This document shows, piece after piece, positions 49,955 through 59,142 of a stretch of 64,000 nucleotides of DNA (its first letter is position 1; the number at the start of each line of letters is the position of its first letter). A program made the position numbers and the translations under genes. A model generated the notes under the pieces. The model was not told the DNA's origin. It searched no databases and worked only from the letters and a program-made list of their open reading frames with translations. Origin of the DNA: Dyella mobilis (GTDB taxonomy: Bacteria; Pseudomonadota; Gammaproteobacteria; Xanthomonadales; Rhodanobacteraceae); the NCBI RefSeq assembly GCF_016904945.1, contig NZ_JADIKF010000040.1, forward strand, positions 682,001-746,000, read 5' to 3'.

Positions 49955-51409
49955 GTGAACCGTGTTGCCGCAACGAAGATAGAAAACCATTCGATCGACT
50001 ACGTACCGGAAAACGAGCGCCACGCAAGACTACGCAGCCAGGGCCCGTTCTGGTTTCTGGGCAATTTTCATTTCTTCACCATTTCGATCGGCTTTGTCGG
50101 CCCTGGCATGGGCCTGTCCGCAGGCTGGACCACGCTGGCAGGCGCCCTCGGCATCATGTTCGGCACCCTGTTCATGGCATTCCACGGTTCGCAGGGACCG
50201 CAGATGGGGTTGCCGCAGATGATCCAGTCGCGCGCGCAGTTCGGCTATCGCGGCGTGATCCTGGCCTTGCTGGCAACACTGTTTGTGTTCGTGGGCTTCA
50301 ACGTCGTCAACGTCACGCTGATCATGCAAGGTCTGCACGGCGTATTCGGGTTCGATCCCGTTCTGGTGGGTACGCTGGCCATCGTGCTGGGAGCCCTGCT
50401 GTCCATCTATGGGCACGATCTGATGCACAAGGTGTTCACCTGGGCACTGATCGCCACCCTGCCCTTGTACACGATCGTCACCTTGGCACTGATGCTCGGC
50501 GCCAGCCCTCAGCCGGTGTCGGCAACGGTAACGCCCGGCTTCAACTGGGTCGCGTTTTTTACCCAGTTTGCGATTGCTGCGGGCTACAACATTTCCTATG
50601 CACCTTATGTTTCGGACTATTCACGCTATCTGCCCAAACATACCTGCCCGAAAAAACTGATCGCCAACATTTTTCTTGGCGCGTCATTGTCGGGGGCATG
50701 GATGATCGGCCTTGGCGCCTGGCTGGCCCAACAACTTCACGCCACCGATGCGCTGGCCTCGCTGGGCCAGGTTGGCGACACGTTATTTCCAGGCTTTGGC
50801 AGCTTGGTGGTCATCGTTTCCGTGCTGGGCTTCCTGCCCATCATCGCCTTGAACACCTACAGCGCCACGTTGACCGTACTCACCGGCGTGGACTCGATCC
50901 GCCGTATCCGCCCCACGCGCCGGCATCGCGTCGTGGCCATCGTTCTGATCAGCATGTTGCTGCTGGCTTGCGTCTTCTCTATCCATGGCGACGGCATCGC
51001 CTTGTTGCACATTTTCCTGCTCATGCTGCTGTATTTCCTGGTGCCGTGGACCGCCATCAACCTGGTCGATTATTTCCTGGTGCGCAAGGGCCGCTATGCC
51101 ATCCCACACTTTTTTACGCCTTCGGGCATCTACGGTGCGTGGCAGATGCGTGGCATTTCGGCCTACCTGATTGGCTTTGCGGCCATGGTGCCGTTCTTCT
51201 ACATCGCCGACGTCAGCAACAATCAGGAAGTCTTTGTCGGCTACTTCGCCCGTCGACTGGAAGGGGTGGATATCGCCTGGCTGGTGGGACTAATCGTTTC
51301 CGGAACCGTTTACCTGCTGCTGGCGCGATCCATCGATATCCAGGTGGAAGAACGGGTTATCCGCGCTATCGGGACGGGAGACTCCACGTCCAGGAAACGG
51401 GCACCATGA
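49955..51409 (+). CDS. NCS1-family (cytosine/purine-type) permease
   Basis: A 484-residue transporter with about twelve hydrophobic segments. NCS1 features include an N-terminal motif IDYVPENERHARLRSQGPFW, GFVGPGMGLSAGWTT in segment 1 and AAGYNISYAPYVSDYSRYLP in the middle. GTG start at 49955 with AAGGA nine bases upstream, 20 bases after the gbuA stop. Probably imports the guanidino compound used by this operon; substrate is inferred from context, not sequence. Confidence 0.88.
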   Translation: MNRVAATKIENHSIDYVPENERHARLRSQGPFWFLGNFHFFTISIGFVGPGMGLSAGWTTLAGALGIMFGTLFMAFHGSQGPQMGLPQMIQSRAQFGYRGVILALLATLFVFVGFNVVNVTLIMQGLHGVFGFDPVLVGTLAIVLGALLSIYGHDLMHKVFTWALIATLPLYTIVTLALMLGASPQPVSATVTPGFNWVAFFTQFAIAAGYNISYAPYVSDYSRYLPKHTCPKKLIANIFLGASLSGAWMIGLGAWLAQQLHATDALASLGQVGDTLFPGFGSLVVIVSVLGFLPIIALNTYSATLTVLTGVDSIRRIRPTRRHRVVAIVLISMLLLACVFSIHGDGIALLHIFLLMLLYFLVPWTAINLVDYFLVRKGRYAIPHFFTPSGIYGAWQMRGISAYLIGFAAMVPFFYIADVSNNQEVFVGYFARRLEGVDIAWLVGLIVSGTVYLLLARSIDIQVEERVIRAIGTGDSTSRKRAP

Positions 51410-52185
51410 ATCCATTGCGACTCAGGCTGACTCAGCCAACCTTGAGGGATGGCGGTATCGAAGAAAATCTCGCCAAGGTGCTGCACATCATCGCGACCAG
51501 TGCAGACGTGGCCGATCTGGTGGTGTTTCCGGAAACGTGCATCAGCGGTTTTCCCACGCCGGAGAACGTAGGTCGCCTTGCCGAGTCGCTGGACGGTGCA
51601 TCCATCAGCGCCGTTCGCCATGCCGCGCGGCAGGCAGGGGTCAGCGTGATCATCGGCTTTGCGGAAGCCGACCAGGGCCGCTACTTCAATGCCGCGTTGC
51701 TCGTCGATGAAACCGGACGAATTTGCCTGCATTATCGAAAAACCTGCCTTTACGAATCGGATGACGGTGTGTTCGAAGCGGGCACCCGCTTTCCGGTGTG
51801 CGACTGGCATGGCATACGAGTCGGCCTGCTGATCTGTTTCGACATCGAATTCCCAGCCCCTGCCTGCAAACTTGCGCGCCAGGGCGCCGATTTGATCGTG
51901 CTGGTGGACGGCATGATGCATCCGGACAGCCACGTTCATCGCCAAGCCATTCCCGTGCGCGCGATGGACCATCGGTTGTTCATCGCCATGGCCAACCGCG
52001 TCGGCCAAGGTGATCGCTATTGCTTCAGCGGAGAAAGCCACGTCGCCGATCCCACCGGCAAAACCGTAGCACTGGCCTCATCCGAAAACGAGGCCGTGAT
52101 CGACATCGTGCTGGACACCGACCAGGTTGCACAAACGCACGCGAAAACCCGGCACTTGACCGGTTACCTCATCGAAGGCATCTGA
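51406..52185 (+). CDS. Nitrilase-superfamily amidohydrolase
   Basis: A 259-residue carbon-nitrogen hydrolase. The catalytic triad is visible: Glu in VVFPETCISGFP, Lys in HYRKTCLYE and Cys in GLLICFDIEFP. The start overlaps the permease stop as ATGA. In this operon it could hydrolyse 4-guanidinobutyramide to 4-guanidinobutyrate, the step before the guanidinobutyrase in the arginine oxygenase route, or process another amide such as carbamoyl-putrescine. The latter pairs less well with a urea-releasing enzyme. Confidence 0.85.
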   Translation: MNPLRLRLTQPTLRDGGIEENLAKVLHIIATSADVADLVVFPETCISGFPTPENVGRLAESLDGASISAVRHAARQAGVSVIIGFAEADQGRYFNAALLVDETGRICLHYRKTCLYESDDGVFEAGTRFPVCDWHGIRVGLLICFDIEFPAPACKLARQGADLIVLVDGMMHPDSHVHRQAIPVRAMDHRLFIAMANRVGQGDRYCFSGESHVADPTGKTVALASSENEAVIDIVLDTDQVAQTHAKTRHLTGYLIEGI

Positions 52186-52221
52186 CCCGCGATCAGTGCC
52201 CCTCCCCAAGCGAGACTTACC

Positions 52222-53532
52222 ATGAATCATTCCGTGCTTTCGAAGCGAGACCTCCACACTACGGCTTCATCGACCAATGCTCAGATCGAAGCTCGCCGTA
52301 TCGCCGCCACCCCGCGAGGCATCGGCATCGGCTTTCCGATCTATGCCCAGCGCGCCGAAAATGCCCAACTGTGGGATGTGGAGGGGCGTCGCTACATTGA
52401 TTTCGGCTCGGGCATTGCCGTGCTCAATGTCGGCCATCGCCATCCACGCGTTTTGCAAGCAGTGCAGGAGCAATTGCAAAGCTTCACGCACACCGCTTAT
52501 CAGGTCGTGCCGTACGAAAGTTCGGTGGCGCTCGCTGAACGGCTGAATCGGCTCTCGCCAGGCCCCTTCGTCAAAAAGACCGCCTTCTTTACCACTGGCG
52601 CGGAAGCAGTCGAAAACGCAATCAAGATCGCGCGCTGCGCGACCGGACGTCCTGGCGTCATCGCACTTGGCGGAGGCTTCCACGGCCGCACGTTCATGGG
52701 CATGGCATTGACCGGCAAAGTAGCTCCGTACAAAACCGGCTTCGGACCATTTCCGGGCAGCGTCTTTCACGTGCCGGCGCCAGTGCCGCTGCATGGCGTA
52801 ACCGTTGCAGACTCGCTACGTGCAATCGAACAACGTTTCAAGGCGGACATCGATGCCAGCCAGGTCGCTGCCATCATTCTCGAGCCGGTACAGGGCGAAG
52901 GCGGGTTCCACCCCGCGCCGTCTGAATTCATGCGCGCCTTGCGGGATGTCTGCGACAAACACGGCATCCTGCTGATCGCCGACGAAATCCAGACCGGCTT
53001 CGCCCGCACCGGCAAGTTGTTTGCGATGGAACACTACGATGTGCTTGCCGATCTCATGACCATAGCCAAGAGCCTTGGCGGCGGCTTGCCGCTGTCCGGG
53101 GTGATCGGCCGCGCGGAAATCATGGACGCTCCGGCTCCAGGCGGACTTGGCGGCACCTACGCCGGCAACCCGCTGGCTGTCGCCGCCGCGCATGCCGTGC
53201 TCGATGTCATCGAGGAAGAACAGCTGTGCGCGCGCGCAGAGCAATTGGGGCAACGACTGAAAGCTCACCTGGAGCACTTGCGGGCGCAGGTTCCGCAAAT
53301 CGCCGAAGTGCGCGGCCCAGGCTCGATGGTGGCGGTGGAATTCTTGCAGCCTGACGGGCAACCTGATCCGGCTTTCGCCAAACAGGTGCAACAACGTGCC
53401 GAGGCTGCCGGGCTGCTGCTGCTTACCTGCGGCACTTACGGCAACGTCGTCCGCTTCCTGTTTCCGCTGACCATCGAGGAAGCGGTATTCGAAGAAGGAC
53501 TCGCCATCCTCTCGCAGGCGCTGCGCGGCTGA
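52222..53532 (+). CDS. gabT: 4-aminobutyrate aminotransferase
   Basis: A 436-residue class III PLP aminotransferase converting GABA to succinic semialdehyde. Motifs are FTTGAEAVENAIKIAR, GGGFHGRTFMGMALTGK, VQGEGGFHPAP, ADEIQTGFARTGKLFAMEH and the PLP lysine in MTIAKSLGGGLPLSGV. Last gene of the guanidino operon, 36 bases after the nitrilase gene. No succinate-semialdehyde dehydrogenase is present here, so that step is encoded elsewhere. Confidence 0.93.
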   Translation: MNHSVLSKRDLHTTASSTNAQIEARRIAATPRGIGIGFPIYAQRAENAQLWDVEGRRYIDFGSGIAVLNVGHRHPRVLQAVQEQLQSFTHTAYQVVPYESSVALAERLNRLSPGPFVKKTAFFTTGAEAVENAIKIARCATGRPGVIALGGGFHGRTFMGMALTGKVAPYKTGFGPFPGSVFHVPAPVPLHGVTVADSLRAIEQRFKADIDASQVAAIILEPVQGEGGFHPAPSEFMRALRDVCDKHGILLIADEIQTGFARTGKLFAMEHYDVLADLMTIAKSLGGGLPLSGVIGRAEIMDAPAPGGLGGTYAGNPLAVAAAHAVLDVIEEEQLCARAEQLGQRLKAHLEHLRAQVPQIAEVRGPGSMVAVEFLQPDGQPDPAFAKQVQQRAEAAGLLLLTCGTYGNVVRFLFPLTIEEAVFEEGLAILSQALRG

Positions 53533-53563
53533 TCGCCAGCGCATTTTGCGCCGCGACGGCGGA

Positions 53564-54373
53564 TCAGGCGTTCCGCTGATCTGCCGCCGCGGACTGCAAC
53601 AATTTTTCCAACACCTTGCCAACTGCAGCGAAGGCAAAGGCACCGGTGACGTGGGTGGCGGCGCCCAAGCCGCCGCCGCAAGCCAGGTTCAATGCGTCGC
53701 CACCCGGTGGGCGGGTTCCGCATACTGTCCCGTCGGGTTGCGGGTACTGCACGTTCTGCAGCGAATACACTGCCGACACGCCGAAGTATCGATCGGGGTT
53801 GCGCGGAAAGCCGAAATCCTGGCGGAGTTTTTTGCGAATCAAGCTGAACATCGCATCGTGTTCGGTACGCGACAGATCGCGTACGCGGACCTGCGTAGGG
53901 TCAGTGCGTCCGCCGGCCGAGCCGACCGTCACCATCGGCAGCTTGCGGCGCCGGCACCAGGCAATGGCCTCCAGCTTCACACGGAAGGCGTCGCACGCGT
54001 CCAGCACCACGTCGTAACCGCGATCCAGCAATTCGTCCAGCGTCGCAGGGGTAAGAAAGCGTTCGATGGCTTCCAGGCGAATCGAGGGATTGATCGCATG
54101 CGCACGCGCTGCAATCACGCCAACTTTCGGCTTGCCGTACTCGCCATCCAATGCATGCAATTGGCGGTTGGTGTTGGAAACACAGACCTCATCCGCATCG
54201 ATCAGGGTCAATCGGCCCACGCCGGTGCGTACCAGCGCTTCGGCAGCCCAGGAACCTACCCCGCCGATACCGACCACGCATACGTGCGCTCGTGCCAGAC
54301 GGGCCACGCTGCCCGTGCCATACAGCCGCTCCACACCATCAAAGCGTTCGGTTGGATACGCCGGCCCGCTCAC
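53564..54373 (-). CDS. tcdA: tRNA threonylcarbamoyladenosine dehydratase TcdA
   Basis: A 269-residue E1-like enzyme that makes cyclic t6A37 in tRNAs. ATP-binding motif VVGIGGVGSWAAEALVRTGV, then DADEVCVSNTNRQLHA, and the DACDAFRVKL segment. TVGSAGGRTDPTQVRVRDLS is typical of TcdA. It starts with GTG at 54373. Convergent with gabT, 31 bases between stops. Confidence 0.93.
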   Translation of the reverse strand: MSGPAYPTERFDGVERLYGTGSVARLARAHVCVVGIGGVGSWAAEALVRTGVGRLTLIDADEVCVSNTNRQLHALDGEYGKPKVGVIAARAHAINPSIRLEAIERFLTPATLDELLDRGYDVVLDACDAFRVKLEAIAWCRRRKLPMVTVGSAGGRTDPTQVRVRDLSRTEHDAMFSLIRKKLRQDFGFPRNPDRYFGVSAVYSLQNVQYPQPDGTVCGTRPPGGDALNLACGGGLGAATHVTGAFAFAAVGKVLEKLLQSAAADQRNA

Positions 54374-54517
54374 GTATGACGGCCCCGTGCCGGTTTGGGA
54401 GTATGAAGTTTCACGCCTGGGCCCTGCTCAAGATATTCGGCGCATTTTAGCGGGGCCGCACGCTCGCCGCGCGGACTGCGTTATGCTCGGGGACTCATTG
54501 ACCGGGAAGGTATCAGC

Positions 54518-54907
54518 ATGCGTGCGGCTCTTCTGATCGTGCTTGGCCTGGCTATCGGCATCATCGGCACCGTATTCACCATGCGGGCGCTCAACGAGCG
54601 CAACCCCTTGCCGCAGGCCGTGATGGTGACCATGGGCTTTCATCGCCATCAGTTGTCGCAGGCCGTCAAGGGGCAGCATTGCGATGCCGCCGCCAACCTG
54701 GGGCAGTTGCAGCACTTGCAGATGACGGCCAGTGACATTCCAGCCGCGTTTCCGGATGCCCCCCAACCGTTCCAGGACCTCGCCGGCCACTTGCGTACCG
54801 CATTGCAAACGGCAGCCCTGTCGGCCCCGGCAGACTGCCCCAGCCTGATCGCCGCGCTCAAGCCAGTCGACCAGGTCTGCAAGGAATGCCATCAACAGTA
54901 TCGTTGA
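54518..54907 (+). CDS. Membrane-anchored c-type cytochrome (class II-like)
   Basis: A 129-residue protein with an N-terminal hydrophobic anchor (residues 4-22) and a single haem-binding motif CKECH at residues 121-125, only four residues from the C-terminus. The C-terminal position of CXXCH and the helical composition fit cytochrome c-prime-like class II proteins. Function unknown, perhaps electron transfer or gas binding. Divergent from tcdA. Confidence 0.82.
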   Translation: MRAALLIVLGLAIGIIGTVFTMRALNERNPLPQAVMVTMGFHRHQLSQAVKGQHCDAAANLGQLQHLQMTASDIPAAFPDAPQPFQDLAGHLRTALQTAALSAPADCPSLIAALKPVDQVCKECHQQYR

Positions 54908-54916
54908 GGGCCTTGC

Positions 54917-56464
54917 TCAGTTTTGCGCCGATTCTTCCGGTGCAGGAAACATCAGGATGGTGATTTCCTTGCCCTGGGGAATCTCCTCCGCGGGGTCCCC
55001 CAAAGCGGCCAGGCGGGATTTGAACGCGGCCACGTCATCCCGCTTTCCCAGGGCCGAGCGACCACTTACCGCCCAGATCCGCCCACCTTGCTTCCAACGC
55101 GCAATCGCCTGGTCGAATTGCGTCGTCACCAGTGCGTTGGCCTGAATCGGCGTACCGTTCTTCGGTTGCAGCACGGTCAACATGGTGGGCGCGTTGGGAT
55201 CGTCGGTGAATACCGTGTCTCCTGGACGGACGTTGGCAGCCAGCGTAGCGGCCGCCATGTCCCAGCGAGGTTTGGTTTCCACCCGGTATACCGGGCCAAG
55301 ATTCACTGCCCCCATCAGGAACAAGGCGGTAACCGCCACCGGAAACGCGCGGCGCGGCAAAGCTGCCGCCCCCAGGCCGGCCAGGATGAAGAACGGCGCC
55401 GCGCTCCACAAGACGTAGCGCGGCAAAAGCATCGACTTGAACAACGATATGGCCAGTATCAGCAAGGGCAATACGACGACGCCAAGCAGCAGGACGCGCC
55501 CTTCCAGCCGATGGCGCATGCGAAACAGTCCCACGCATCCCGCCAGTGCCACCATCGCACCCAACACCGGCACGGCGGTATGCAATAGATCGAACTTGAC
55601 CACCGCGGTCATGCGCATCAGGTAAACACTGCCGGCAACGACCCACAGGTGCTGCAGACTGAGTTCGGGAATCCAATTGAAATTCTGCAGCAGCTGCCTG
55701 TTGCTGGCAGCCAGAATCGCCAGGTAAAACGGTGCACAACAGCCGGCGATCGCCACCAGGCTCAGCAACCAGTTCCGTCGGAAGGTGGCGGCACCCTCGC
55801 CTGCCGAGGTAGCCGACCGCAAGCGATACCAGATCAGGAACAAGGACAGGTTGGATGCAAGCAACCAGGGCGCGGCATCGCCAAGCACATCCAGCGCACC
55901 GATACTGCCCAGCACATAGGTTGCCCATCCCCAGCGTTCCGCATCGGCGCGGCGGATATCCAGGGCAGCACGCGGCGCATCCTGTGCCAGTCGCAGCAAT
56001 CCCCACAAAGCGACCGTGATCAGCAGTGTGACCAGGGTGTAGGAGCGCGCCTCCTGACCGTATTGCACCTGCAAGGGAGACAGCGCCATCAGCAATCCTG
56101 CCACCATGCCCGCGCCACGCCCTCCCAAGCGACGCGCAATGGCAAACACCACGCCTGCGGACGCGGCGCCAAACAGCGCCGAGGGAATTCGCAGCCAACC
56201 ATCGTTGCCGTGGCCTAGCGGAGAAATCAACTGCAACAGCAGGAAATACGTAGGCATGTGCCGATTGGTGAAACTATCGGACACCAAACCGCTGAGGCCA
56301 AGGTGGATACGCTGCCAAGTCAGCGCCTCGTCCAGCCAGAAAGGCTGATGATCGATGCGGAACAGACGCACGATCAGTCCAAGCAGTGCGATCCCCAACA
56401 TCCACGCGATGTCGGCCGCCAGCCAGGTTTCATTCAACGCGGATTGTTTGGGTTCGTTCGCCAT
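54917..56464 (-). CDS. Family 39 glycosyltransferase (ArnT/PMT type), membrane
   Basis: A 515-residue polytopic protein with about ten hydrophobic segments. The first periplasmic loop has the conserved acidic motif FRIDHQPFWLDEALTWQRIH (first Asp-Glu pair), followed by NRHMPTYFLLLQ and QYGQEARSYTLVTLL. These are typical of family GT39/GT83 enzymes that use polyprenyl-phosphate sugars. Acceptor unknown; no polysaccharide genes are adjacent. Convergent with the cytochrome gene. Confidence 0.85.
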   Translation of the reverse strand: MANEPKQSALNETWLAADIAWMLGIALLGLIVRLFRIDHQPFWLDEALTWQRIHLGLSGLVSDSFTNRHMPTYFLLLQLISPLGHGNDGWLRIPSALFGAASAGVVFAIARRLGGRGAGMVAGLLMALSPLQVQYGQEARSYTLVTLLITVALWGLLRLAQDAPRAALDIRRADAERWGWATYVLGSIGALDVLGDAAPWLLASNLSLFLIWYRLRSATSAGEGAATFRRNWLLSLVAIAGCCAPFYLAILAASNRQLLQNFNWIPELSLQHLWVVAGSVYLMRMTAVVKFDLLHTAVPVLGAMVALAGCVGLFRMRHRLEGRVLLLGVVVLPLLILAISLFKSMLLPRYVLWSAAPFFILAGLGAAALPRRAFPVAVTALFLMGAVNLGPVYRVETKPRWDMAAATLAANVRPGDTVFTDDPNAPTMLTVLQPKNGTPIQANALVTTQFDQAIARWKQGGRIWAVSGRSALGKRDDVAAFKSRLAALGDPAEEIPQGKEITILMFPAPEESAQN

Positions 56465-56751
56465 GAAGCACTCAGGCGGTAACGAGCATGGCGATCGACA
56501 CGATGCTGGCGTCCAGCTTTGTCACGTGACGGAGGGGATGGTTCACGGACATGGCCGTCCAGCAATCGGTCTCGGCGGGGATGTGAAATCTAACGCGAAC
56601 CGCATAAATCGGTTGTCACTCATTTGTGACAGGTTGGTGCGCGTTCAGACGTCACTGCATTTCATCGTGACTTGCGGCGCATGCGTAAAATTTTGGATCA
56701 CGTTAGCCGCGTGATCGAAGACACCACGAGCCTTACGCCGAGCCTGCGAAA
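56465..56751. other. Intergenic region with GTCACGTGAC palindrome
   Basis: 287 bases with no gene. A perfect 10-base palindrome GTCACGTGAC occupies 56521-56530, with TTGTGACAGG at 56625-56634. They may be regulator sites for the glycosyltransferase gene. No certain promoter. Confidence 0.4.
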
Positions 56752-57054
56752 TTAGAGTTTCACTTTGCCCCGCAGAATGTCCCAATACATCACCCAATCC
56801 CCCATCAGGCTGTAGACCGGATGACGAAAGGTTGCCGGACGGTTTTTCTCAAAAAAGAAGTGACCCATCCACGCAAAGCCGTAGCCCGCAAGGGGCACCA
56901 GCCACAACCAGGCCAGGTGCCCGCTGAACAACGCCGCCAGTACGATCAGCAACACCAGCGAGCTGCCCACGAAATGCATGCGCCGGCAGCGGTGATCGCG
57001 ATGCTCACCGAGGTAGTAAGGATAGAAGTCGTGAAAGCTCGCGAAAGCCGACAT
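56752..57054 (-). CDS. DUF962 / Mpo1-like small membrane protein
   Basis: A 100-residue protein of the DUF962 (YGL010w/Mpo1-like) family. It begins FASFHDFYPYYLGEHRDHRC with the family's conserved H.N/D-type histidines and continues MHFVGSSLVL, a membrane segment, then GHFFFEKNRPATFRHPVYSL. The eukaryotic member Mpo1 is a dioxygenase in phytosphingosine alpha-oxidation; bacterial role unknown. ATG at 57054; an upstream Met at 57072 is less likely. Confidence 0.88.
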   Translation of the reverse strand: MSAFASFHDFYPYYLGEHRDHRCRRMHFVGSSLVLLIVLAALFSGHLAWLWLVPLAGYGFAWMGHFFFEKNRPATFRHPVYSLMGDWVMYWDILRGKVKL

Positions 57055-57145
57055 GAGCGTATCTCCCGCCAATGCAGACAGCCAGCTTAAGGCGCTGCCG
57101 CAACGGCCTCAATACGCCGTTCGAACCTGGCCATGCCTTTGACAC

Positions 57146-58021
57146 TCACGTCGGCAGGGGGATGAATTCCCGCTCGTCGCCAAGCACCTTTCCGAAACGC
57201 TGGGCGGCCCAATCCGCCTTGGCCCGCTCGATGCGCTCACTCGAGCTGGATACGAAATTCCACCAAAGGTGACGCTCGCCATCCAGCGGTGCCCCGCCAA
57301 ACAGCATGACGCGGCAAGCGGTTTTTGCGCGCAGCGCCGGGGCCGACTCGCCCGCTTGTACGGCCATCTGCGTGGCGGACAATGCCACGTCGCCCCATTG
57401 CGCCTCGCCTTCGACGACGTGCACGCCACGCTCGAAGTGTTCTGGCGGCAGCACGAGTTCCGCCCCCGCCTCCAACCTGGCCTCGATAAAGAACATGGGT
57501 GCAAACACTTTCACCGGCGAGGCCTTGTCATAGGCCGTACCGGCGATCAGCACCAGCTCGGCACCGGGTTGCTGGAGGTGCGGCAGGCTTTGGGCGTCGT
57601 GGTGATGAAACTCCGGAGCAACCTCCTCATCGCCACGCGGCAAGGCTACCCAGACCTGGATGCCATGCATGCGCTGTCCGTCCCTGCGCGCGTCCGGCGG
57701 GGTACGCTCGGAATGCACGATGCCGCTTCCGGCAGTCATCCAGTTCACCGCGCCAGGCGTGATATCCGCCAGACTGCCAAGGCTGTCGCGATGCCGGATG
57801 GTGCCCTCGAACAGCCAGGTCACCGTAGCCAGCCCGATGTGCGGATGCGGGCGCACGTCCATGCCCTTGCCGGGCGCAAATTCGAACGGCCCCACGTGGT
57901 CATAGAACACGAAGGGGCCGACGTGCCGCGCTTGCAATACGGGCAACATGCGCCGCACGACAAATCCGTCGCCTAGATCGTGCAGGCGGGCGTTTTCGAT
58001 CAGGGTGGGATGGGCTTGCAC
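57146..58021 (-). CDS. Pirin family protein
   Basis: A 291-residue bicupin. The N-terminal pirin domain has the iron-ligand set in FYDHVGPFEF, RPHPHIGLATVTWLFEG and HSERTPP. The second cupin begins near residue 185 (APMFFIEARLEAGAELVLPP). It starts with GTG at 58021 after AAGGAGATAAAC, 10 bases downstream of the Old Yellow Enzyme homologue stop, so both are co-transcribed. Bacterial pirins include quercetinases; function here is open. Confidence 0.92.
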   Translation of the reverse strand: MQAHPTLIENARLHDLGDGFVVRRMLPVLQARHVGPFVFYDHVGPFEFAPGKGMDVRPHPHIGLATVTWLFEGTIRHRDSLGSLADITPGAVNWMTAGSGIVHSERTPPDARRDGQRMHGIQVWVALPRGDEEVAPEFHHHDAQSLPHLQQPGAELVLIAGTAYDKASPVKVFAPMFFIEARLEAGAELVLPPEHFERGVHVVEGEAQWGDVALSATQMAVQAGESAPALRAKTACRVMLFGGAPLDGERHLWWNFVSSSSERIERAKADWAAQRFGKVLGDEREFIPLPT

Positions 58022-58031
58022 GTTTATCTCC

Positions 58032-59090
58032 TTACCAGGCCCGCTGATATTGCTCCGGTGCGAAGATCGTTGCACCGAGCTCGAGCGCAGCGCGGTGAGG
58101 GAAATACGGGTCGCGCAGGCTGGCGCGAGCGATCAATACGACATCTGCGGCACCGCCGGCAATGATGCCGTCAGCCTGCGCCGGCTCGGTGATCAAACCC
58201 ACGGCACCTGTCGCGATGCCAGCCTCTTGCCGGATACGCGCAGCGAAAGGCACCTGGTAGCCGGGCGCTACCGGAATCTTTACGTGCGGCACCAATCCGC
58301 CGCTGGACACGTCGACCAGATCCACGCCCAGCGCGGCAAGCTCACCGCCAAGGCGCACGCTCTCGTCCACGGTCCAACCGCCTTCGCTCCAATCCGTGGC
58401 GGAAATGCGCAACCACAGCGGCAATTCGGCCGGCCAAACCTCGCGTACGGCACCAATCACTTCACGCACCAGTCGCGTGCGATTTTCATAGCTGCCGCCG
58501 TACTCGTCCTGGCGATGGTTGCTCAACGGCGACATGAACTGATGCAACAGGTACCCATGCGCGGCATGCAGCTCGATCAAGGCGAATCCGGCTTGCCTTG
58601 CGCGCACCGCCGCCGCACGGAAATCCGCAATGACCTTGCCAATGCCCGCAGCATCCAGCGCTTGCGGCACGTGCCAGTCTTTATCGAAAGGAAGCGCAGA
58701 AGGAGCTACGGTTACCCAAGCTCCCTTATCGGCCGGCAAGGATCCGCCGCCCTCCCAGGGACGCCACACGCTGGCCTTGCGTCCGGCATGCGCCAGCTGA
58801 ACCCCGGGCACCGCACCGCGCTCGGCGATAAAGGCAGTGATCGGTCGCCACGCCTCGACCTGCTCATCGTTCCAGATCCCCGTATCCTGGGCAGAAATGC
58901 GCCCTTCCGGCGACACCGCAGTAGCTTCCGCAATCACCGCTCCCGCCCCGCCAACCGCCCGGCTCCCCAGGTGCACGAAGTGCCAGTGGCTGGGCACGCC
59001 ATCGGTCGCCGAGTATTGGCACATCGGGGACACCACGATGCGGTTGCGCAAGGTCAAGCTGCGTTGCGGATAAGTTTCAAATAGCTTCAT
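58032..59090 (-). CDS. Old Yellow Enzyme family NADH:flavin oxidoreductase (YqjM type)
   Basis: A 352-residue FMN ene-reductase. Motifs: VVSPMCQYSATDGVPSHWHF with the YqjM-type Cys, GVQLAHAGRKAS, the His pair in ELHAAHGYLLHQFMSPLSN, YGGSYENRTRLVREV and LIARASLRDPYF. ATG at 59090 begins MKLFETYPQRSLTLRNRIVV, the usual start. Likely reduces electrophilic enones. Its pairing with pirin suggests an electrophile or aromatic stress unit. Confidence 0.93.
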   Translation of the reverse strand: MKLFETYPQRSLTLRNRIVVSPMCQYSATDGVPSHWHFVHLGSRAVGGAGAVIAEATAVSPEGRISAQDTGIWNDEQVEAWRPITAFIAERGAVPGVQLAHAGRKASVWRPWEGGGSLPADKGAWVTVAPSALPFDKDWHVPQALDAAGIGKVIADFRAAAVRARQAGFALIELHAAHGYLLHQFMSPLSNHRQDEYGGSYENRTRLVREVIGAVREVWPAELPLWLRISATDWSEGGWTVDESVRLGGELAALGVDLVDVSSGGLVPHVKIPVAPGYQVPFAARIRQEAGIATGAVGLITEPAQADGIIAGGAADVVLIARASLRDPYFPHRAALELGATIFAPEQYQRAW

Positions 59091-59142
59091 GGTCGTGCCG
59101 CCTTCGGGTGAAGCCTGACACGTGGCGTCGAAATGCCCACTA

